Part shown: positions 57,948 to 64,000 of the stretch, one piece after another
How the letters are laid out: every line of letters begins with the position of its first letter
Numbering within the stretch: the first letter of the stretch is position 1
Assembly: GCA_037127255.1 (NCBI GenBank)
Contig: JBANSL010000004.1
Span: 51,223,702 to 51,287,701 of the forward strand
Origin: Persicaria tinctoria
Taxonomy: Eukaryota; Streptophyta; Magnoliopsida; Caryophyllales; Polygonaceae
Length of the DNA stretch: 64,000 nt
Reading direction: 5' to 3'
The notes under the pieces: generated by a model
Databases searched by the model: none
Seen by the model: the letters and a program-made list of their open reading frames with translations, nothing else
Told to the model about the DNA's origin: nothing
Translations under genes and position numbers: made by a program

Positions 57948-58360
57948 TATGCTTCATTAATTCTAATTCAATGCTACCCTAATATGAAATATAAGGGGTT
58001 GAACCGGCTCTTGCAGAAGTATGGCCAACTGCTTCGAGGCGTTATTGTTGCACTCATCTATTCGCAAACTTTAAGAAAGATTTTCCAGGAAAGCCAGTGA
58101 AGGATTTGTTTTGGTCTTGCTGCAAAGCTTTCTCGGAATATAAATTCAAGAAGGAAATGGAGAGAGTTGAAAGTGTAGCAGGAAAAGGTGCTTTGAGATG
58201 GCTTCAAAATGTGAGTGAGTTCGAAAATTGGGCAAGGTACAAGTACGATCCAACTCTACACACTCCTCACACATCAAGCAACTTCATTGAGTCATTCAAT
58301 TCCACACTGGGAGCGGATAGATGCCTTCCCATACTCAAGTTGCTTGAAGGTGTGTGATAG
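56413..58360 (+). pseudogene. MuDR-type transposase, two stops and an intron with (TA)n
   Basis: One frame covers 56413-57853 with stops at 56740 and 57109. Early residues (QMRYIHSKYVEMEVDDPDK) and DNDVVNFMNPF fit the N-terminal region of plant MuDR proteins. ADQTGYTDICGQSDCQWRIH is the MuDR DNA-binding domain with a C-x-C pattern. The DDE core starts with LIGVDGCHLKGKHGGVI (first Asp) and NWCIILDRQK (second Asp). A GT donor follows at about 57854; the exon resumes near 58000 with LAEVWPTASRRYCC and FANFKKDFPGKPVKDLFW in a shifted phase. SSNFIESFNSTLG holds the catalytic Glu. The frame is lost after 58350. This is a dead copy. Confidence 0.85.
57875..57943. repeat. (TA)n microsatellite in the MULE 2 intron
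   Basis: About 69 bp of TA lie just after the presumed splice donor. Confidence 0.95.
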
Positions 58361-58669
58361 AACATATTTAGTGTTGCATAATAGATTGCATTCAGCATAA
58401 TTTAGTTGTGATTGCATATATTTAGCCGCATTTACATAATCACTTGTTGAGTTAGAAGAGGCGGAATCTACATGATTTTGTGGTTTATTTCAGATATAGT
58501 AGATTGGAAGTGAAAGGAATTGGAAGAGAGCAAAAACAATGTAAAGAGACGCATGAGAAGCTGCTGGAGTCAAGAATGAAGAAGCTCGGAAGAATCGCTA
58601 GCCGCCCCGCGGCCCTCACAGAAACACGTCGTTCAGAATGTCGGATTTTAATTAGGCTTTTAGTTTAGT

Positions 58670-59510
58670 TGGTTGGCCAACTTTCTAAATACTATATAAG
58701 ACAATTTTAGTTATTTCTTCCACTTACCTTATGCACTTTATTCCATTGTTGAGAGCGCTGTTGAGCATGAGCAACTGAACTCTGAAGGTTTCGCCTACAA
58801 TTTGGATATTTGATTGTTGTATTGTGAGTTTCTTAATCTAGTTCTTATTCATATTCCAATGTTTTGACTTCTTTGTGCTTAATTGCTTGAATGTGTTTTA
58901 TTCTCTCTGGGTTGATCAACTAGTTAGAGTAGATTCATTCAATTGCTAGGGTTTTGCAGATTCCTCGTAGCGAACCTTAACCCAAGTGGCAATCATATCC
59001 CTTTAGGACTCGTATGACTAATTGGATGTGTAGGAAGTTGAATATATGTTAAATATCGACTCGTAGCTTGATATTGCATGTACCTTGGTTAATTCATATT
59101 CTTAATGCTATCTCTAAGTTAAATCTTAACTGTGTTAGGGTTATTTTGAGATAAGGGTTGCTAGGACTCGTAGGACTAGTAATTTACCTAAGATCTGGAC
59201 AAGGACATTGATAGAAAAAGGCAAGACTAGAGGCTGAAACAAGGATCGAATTCATCAATCGAAGTGATAAATTGTATGGTGAACCTATTTTTCTCCACTG
59301 CATTCTACAATCAATTTACTTTGTTTGCCTGTTTCCACTTTGGTAAAAAGGCGGATCTTTTTCACACCAAAAACCCCCATATTCTCTATTAGCGATTAGA
59401 CTTGCACTTGAATTGATAGATTTCCCTGTGGATTGACCTCTTGCTTACACACTATACTAGTTGTGAGTTTGAGTATTCTTTGGCAAGAACAACGACAGGT
59501 TTTCCTCTTT
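58670..59510. repeat. LTR-like fragment
   Basis: The tail CCCTGTGGATTGACCTC...TTTGGCAAGAACAACGACA resembles the end of gypsy LTRs of the Tat/Athila type. No coding sequence. I could not find a second LTR or a target duplication. Confidence 0.45.
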
Positions 59511-59514
59511 TTAG

Positions 59515-60350
59515 TTTGGATTCTGATGTGATCAGACCTATGATGAATCAAGAAGCAAGACCTATTGAAGCTCTAAATGACACATCAAATGAGCAACCTC
59601 TTGGTTACATCACTCAAGCTCGGGCAAGACATCTTCAAGTTGACCTTCTTCAAGGACTCTTAACCATTTCCATAAACTATGAAGATAAAGGTCAAGCATT
59701 CACAAGTTTACAACAAATTGAAGATCGCAACCCGCAGCCCAAGAAGCACGAAAATGCCTCGGTTCCCGCTGTTGATTATGGAGGAAAATCTGATCCAAAT
59801 TCAAACTTCTCATGCATTTAAAGGCACATTGGGAAGAAAAGACATCAAGGAATACACCCCCCCATGCAGCTGGTGCTTTTATGCAAAGAACAACTTCCAA
59901 GATTGCATTTAATGTCAACCACCTTTTTCATAAGCATGCACAAGTGGTCCACAAACTTCCTCTATATTACTCAACCCTTGTAGCCATTAGGGGGCAGAAA
60001 ATTTATCATCAAAAACCAGGTTTATATCCTTTGTTTGAAGCTTGAAAACTTCATCTCCTTCGTGAGTCATATCGAAGGTTCGATCTTGTATTTTCGGTGT
60101 GTAATATCCATTTGTACTTGATCTTTGTTCAAGAACTTGTGTTGAGTCATATCCACTTGTTTTTTTCACCTATACTTTATAAAATTCAGTTTGTTTTTCC
60201 CCAAATCTGAGTTTTATCATTATCACAAAAATACCAAAAATATTCCACCGAAATCCATCTCTATTCTCTATCTTCCACCGGCTGGTTCGAGGCCTGTTCT
60301 GACTTATTTTGTACTGAGATTTAAGGATCCTTAAGAGGAAACTCATCAAG
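59515..60350 (+). repeat. LTR with the tail of a gypsy polyprotein
   Basis: The frame ending at 59821 has GYITQARARHLQVDLLQGL, the same kind of tail (TRARAKKLQ) that the gypsy element at 15.9 kb carries inside its LTR. The sequence ends ...CTCATCA just before a primer site, so this is probably a 5' LTR that also encodes the end of pol. Its left edge is not defined. Confidence 0.55.
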
Positions 60351-60362
60351 TGGTATCAGAGC
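60351..60362 (+). other. Primer binding site, tRNA-Met type
   Basis: TGGTATCAGAGC is the standard site complementary to initiator tRNA-Met in plant LTR elements. It marks the start of an internal region. Confidence 0.85.
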
Positions 60363-61079
60363 TATCTTCAAGGTAAGTTTCTCAAGCCAAAGGGGTAAGA
60401 ATTACCTCTCCATTTTCAGTTTCTTTGGCTCGATTTTCAGCCATTTCTATCCATCCTTGTTCCTGATTGTTCTCCAGCCTTTTTACATCATTTTTTTCAC
60501 CCTTTCTACCTTTATATGTGTGTTTATGATCTGCAAAAAAAAAAAATCAGATCTATTTTTTATTTCGGTTTTCTATGCTTCTATTTAGTGTTCTTGTTTG
60601 TTTGCATGAACCTTCATCCTTCTTACCTAAAATCTGAACTTCACCCTCAAAAGTGTTGCACCCTTATTCTCCTAATTCTTTGCATAGTATATGGTGATGA
60701 TCTGTTGATGGAATGTGCTTGATAAGTGTTTGAAGATTGAGGTATGTTCTGATTTGCAAGTGTTGTTTGTGTTCTTTGATTCTAGAAAAGAGAAAAGAGG
60801 AAAAAAAAGAAAAAAAGAAAAGAAAAAAAAAAGTGAAGTTAGAAAAGCTCCAAAAGTTGTTCTATGTGCAAGTTGTGAGCATTTGAAGTGCAAGTTGTGT
60901 TGTTGTTGTTTTCGAAAACAAGACATTCTCATCATATCATTAGCTACTCCAAGCCTTGTTCCTTGCCTTGTCTAAACCTTGTTTACCATTTCCCATTCGA
61001 GCATTAATTACTTGATTTTGGAATTTGGTAAATTCTCGCCTTTGGGCTGGCCTTGGCTTGTGCTTTTGATACTTTGTGT
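60363..61079 (+). other. Retroelement leader, truncated
   Basis: This is untranslated leader after the primer site, with a purine-rich A/G tract at about 60785-60835. No gag follows; the sequence meets element B near 61080. Confidence 0.55.
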
Positions 61080-61874
61080 GAGTGTCCAGGACAACATCAC
61101 TAAGTTGCCTTATTTATAGTGTTTAATCCCCGATAATCTATGAAAGAACAATCTATCTCTATCTAAAATTATCTATCTAAAAACATAAGATAAAGTGTAA
61201 TTCATAAAGGAAATAAATCTATAAGGAAATATGTCTATTGTAGATAAATCCATTCAAATCTTGATAGATCTTCATGGGGATGGATAGAATTCCACATATC
61301 TTCACTTGCAAGTAATCTATCTTCTCGGAATCCACTCGATCTTGGGTTAGGACTGAGGCTGGATAGTACTCGACATCGACTAAGTTACTCGATATCGAGT
61401 ACGACCTTCTCCTCCTCGTGTGCACTCGAGCTCAGGCACCTTCTGGACACTCGACATGTACTCGACATCGGTTAGAGTTACTCGACGTCGACTAGCCTTG
61501 GTGCTCTTAAGTGACTTTGCTCGACTTCGTGTGAATTGGGCTCAAAAGTGCTCGACACCGACTAGGGGTGGTCGACGTAGACTAGAACCGTGTCGAGTGC
61601 TTCTCCTTGTTTCTGCTCGATTTCTCCTAGTTCAGCTGCTTCTTGACCTCGGACTTTCTGTAGTTGATTTCGAGCTTTCCATCCTTTCACCGAATTACTG
61701 TAAATTGCCACGATTTCTACAAAATTAAAGAGAAACTAGTGTAGATTCCATAATTTGGCAAATAAGCATAAACTACATAGTTGATTTCTGTAATATTCTT
61801 ACCCAAATCTATGAAATGCATGCAGAAATCAATGTAAAAGTAAGTGTAAAACATGGCGTATTAGACTCACAACA
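61080..61874 (-). repeat. 3' LTR of element B
   Basis: Read on the minus strand it begins TGTTGTGAGTC directly after the purine tract. Its sequence differs from the LTR of A, but it carries the same motif family: TCGATATCGA at 61389, with TCGACATCGA or TCGACGTCGA forms at 61370, 61462, 61482, 61552 and 61572. The far end near 61080 is inferred. Confidence 0.6.
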
Positions 61875-63089
61875 AACACCCCATACTTAAGCATGCTTGT
61901 CCTCAAGCAATACTTTTAATGGTCATATAGGGGAAGAAATTACAACTCTCAAGATATTAGATCCATTCTCATATAACCCTAGAATCAATTACCATCCTTG
62001 AAAAGGTACTAATCTCACAAATTCATGCCCCTGAATAAAAGCAACTTCGACACACAAAACGAGGGTTATGCAAAACAATTCATAAGTGACAAAGCAACAA
62101 TAATCAAGAGGACTTTAATTTAAGCTCATGGTAAAGAAAAGGTAAAAGGTAAAGTGGTGCTAAATCTGGAGAATTCGTCAAACTTTCTTTCTTGCTTTGA
62201 TGCACTTTCTCCTTAATAATTTCCACATCACGCATCCTCTCATAAATTACTCGTTGCTTTTTTCACTTATATGCTTTTACCTCTCTAACCTCAGCACTGC
62301 CTTCTCGTGAGTCGCAAACATGGGTGTCATGAATGGCCCCGGATACTTAGTGTCCGGGACTCCTCACCATGGTGTCCCATCCCGTAGAACTATTATCTCG
62401 ACGCATGCAGGGCCGATCTACCTTTATCTCCTAAGGTGACCGGATTTTCTTTCACTCATTAAATTTTCCATATCTTTTCAATTTTCTTGCCAAACTCCAT
62501 ATATAACAGTACAACACAAACACCATATAATCATCTCCATGATGTGACGTCATTCTCAACACATAATCTCCGGATGAGGAAATTAGGTAAAGAATGGGAA
62601 ATATTTAGATTATGTGGAGCAATAATTGAAATAAGGCAGAATATGACTTTTGTGATGCATAAGGATAGGTAAGGCTAGGAATATAAAACATATGAGCATT
62701 ATATGGAAAATATAAAGTCCTCCATCCTCTTATCATGCAACATGTCAAAAGCAATATAAAATTTTACCTCTTTTCATGGTTTTCATAAAAAATAAACATT
62801 TCTTTGCGACTTCCCTTTACTAGGAGATTTCATGCTATATCTCTAATGAATCAAAATTTGCATCGTCGAGTTCAATTTAAGTTCCGTGACACTAATATTT
62901 TTTTTTTAATGGGGGTTATTTTTATAAACTTTGGAAAACATGCATATAGGCACATAAACAAAATATGAAATCCAAAGTAGCCATGTATAAGCGATTCAAG
63001 AAATAATGCACAAATAATGTCAAATATAGTCAAATTTGCACAAAGTAAGATCTTCCCTCACCCCATACTTAAACATTACAGTGCCGTCA

Positions 63090-63782
63090 CTATATGAAAA
63101 ACAAGGGTAAAGAAAGAAACTCAATAGACAGGTGTGCAGAATGTCGGAATCGAGTGATGATGTTGTTGTAGAAGTGGTCGATCTGGACGTCGGGTGGAGA
63201 ATAGTTGACATCGACTGGGGAGTCCTCGACATCGACTACAGTAGTCGATTTCGGGGTGGGTTGCTTTTTTTGGTCGATATCGAGTACGGGTTCCTCGACA
63301 TCGAGTAGGTTCTGGTCGACGTCGACTAGTTTACTCGACGTTGAGTACTCCTCTTCAGCTTCTCCGCATGTATTCTGTTCAGGCATTTGCATCTGGCACC
63401 TACTCATGAGAATCCTAGCAGCTACCTGTCCTATAGATTTAGTTTTAGGATTAGGTTCAGAGGATCCAGGGAGCGTACCTGATTGTTTGGGGATTGATTA
63501 AGCCAATTGACCCATCTAGGTCTCCATTGATTTCCGCTAGATATCGATTTCCCCAAGCCTAGAGTTGACACCGTGCAGCTGTGTGTGAATGGAATTGATA
63601 GCCTGTTTTATTTCTGCATGATTCATCCGCATCTCTTCAAGTGTAAGATGCATGTCATCTTTCTTAACTTCTCTATCAGGGTGACCAGGAGCTCTGTAGG
63701 GCGTGGGATTTTGATGCTGGGGCTGGCGATAATAGCTTCGGTTCTGGTTCTGATGTGGCCCTGAGTAGTGTACCCCTTGCAT
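63090..63782 (-). pseudogene. Gag C-terminal fragments of element B
   Basis: The minus-strand frame 63782-63537 reads APGHPDREVKKDDMHLTLEE and QAINSIHTQLHGVNSRLGEI, the gag tail also seen in element A near 3690-3830. Frame 63407-63090 holds an acidic repeat linker with KLVDVDQNLLDVEEPVLDID and STTVVDVEDSPVDV. The frames are separated by stops. No protease motif follows. Confidence 0.75.
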
Positions 63783-63790
63783 ACCTTACA

Positions 63791-64000
63791 TCATATGTAT
63801 TCTAGTCCTAGTACATAGGGTAAATATAAGAAAATATTAAGAAAACGTTTTGACCGCCAATAATCCGCCAATAAGGTCGCCGAACCGTCTTGGCGCTTGG
63901 CGGTACCTCACCGCCGAGCAACCGCCAAGCGTTTTTTAGAACATTGCTCCCACTTTTGTTGATTCTATGCATATTTCGCCTCTCGTCGGGCATGCTCTGC
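63791..64000. other. Window edge, unidentified GC-rich repeat
   Basis: ACCGCCAA, CGCTTGGCGG and inverted CCGCCAAGCG motifs recur between 63850 and 63945, which resembles a transposon end. It cuts off element B. No gene is visible. Confidence 0.4.

Larger units (their letters stand above)
55787..58660 (+). mobile_element. MULE 2, 3' end not placed
   Basis: The left side begins with four spaced copies of TTCAC...GGTACCCC (55787, 55817, 55846, 55877), 29-31 bp apart, the kind of direct repeat that builds some MULE terminal repeats. A GC-rich leader follows (55970-56110), then a MuDR-type transposase. I found no inverted copy to the right, where LTR sequence starts near 58670. Confidence 0.65.
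61080..63790 (-). mobile_element. Athila-like element B, minus strand, truncated
   Basis: On the minus strand the 3' half of an element related to A is present. Gag C-terminal pieces are followed by a non-coding region matching the A interior near 6480-6760. Then comes the purine tract AAGTATGGGGTGTT and a 3' LTR starting TGTTGTGAG at 61874 and running to about 61080. It lacks protease as well as the rest of pol. The 5' half is missing beyond about 63790. Confidence 0.75.

Noticed and set aside
57688..58100. Frames across the (TA)n tract in MULE 2
   Set aside because: They are translations of the microsatellite within the presumed intron; only the ends overlap real transposase sequence.

Overview
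This is a plant nuclear repeat island, probably from a eudicot. Every recognisable coding segment belongs to a transposable element or to a host-gene fragment carried by one; I see no intact host gene. The plant signs are FAR1/MULE transposases, an Athila-like element with a tRNA-Asp-type primer site, a Ty3/gypsy element, L1-type LINEs with RNase H, CACTA, hAT, Harbinger and Stowaway elements, and a TRIM. I do not name a species.

Layout. 1-14.9 kb: a FAR1-like Mutator (MULE) transposase gene whose C-terminus is an OTU-type cysteine protease domain. It is split by an Athila-like LTR element (988-8963, target duplication GTAAC), itself carrying a TRIM (7239-7704, AAAAT), and by a CACTA element (9193-13152, TCC) that carries MAP65 exons. 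14.9-15.5 kb: telomere-like repeats and three 24-bp hairpins. 15.5-24.2 kb: a hAT-type element (duplication AGTGTGAC) containing a nearly complete Ty3/gypsy element (15930-23870, TATTG) whose reading frame runs into its 3' LTR. 24.2-30.1 kb: LTR debris, an antisense LINE relic and five MITEs, two pairs of them nested. 30.5-36.5 kb: two inverted-repeat elements in line, each bounded by (TA)n.

36.9-45.3 kb holds three LINEs, one pair head-to-head with a local tandem duplication; the second and third sit in an LTR fragment homologous to the one at 24.8 kb. 45.3-48.2 kb is debris. 48.2-53.4 kb is a CACTA inside a CACTA remnant, with a kinesin motor fragment. 55.8-58.6 kb is a second MULE. 58.7-61 kb is LTR and leader material with a tRNA-Met primer site. 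61.1-63.8 kb is a minus-strand relative of the Athila-like element.

The most unusual signal is shared by otherwise unrelated elements. Short motifs recur at 19-22 bp, about two DNA turns: the palindrome TCGATATCGA and its variants in the Athila-like elements, TCGAG in the gypsy leader, GTGCA in the first (TA)n-bounded element and ATTATTCG in the second. I could not run autocorrelation or database searches. All counts and boundaries are by eye.
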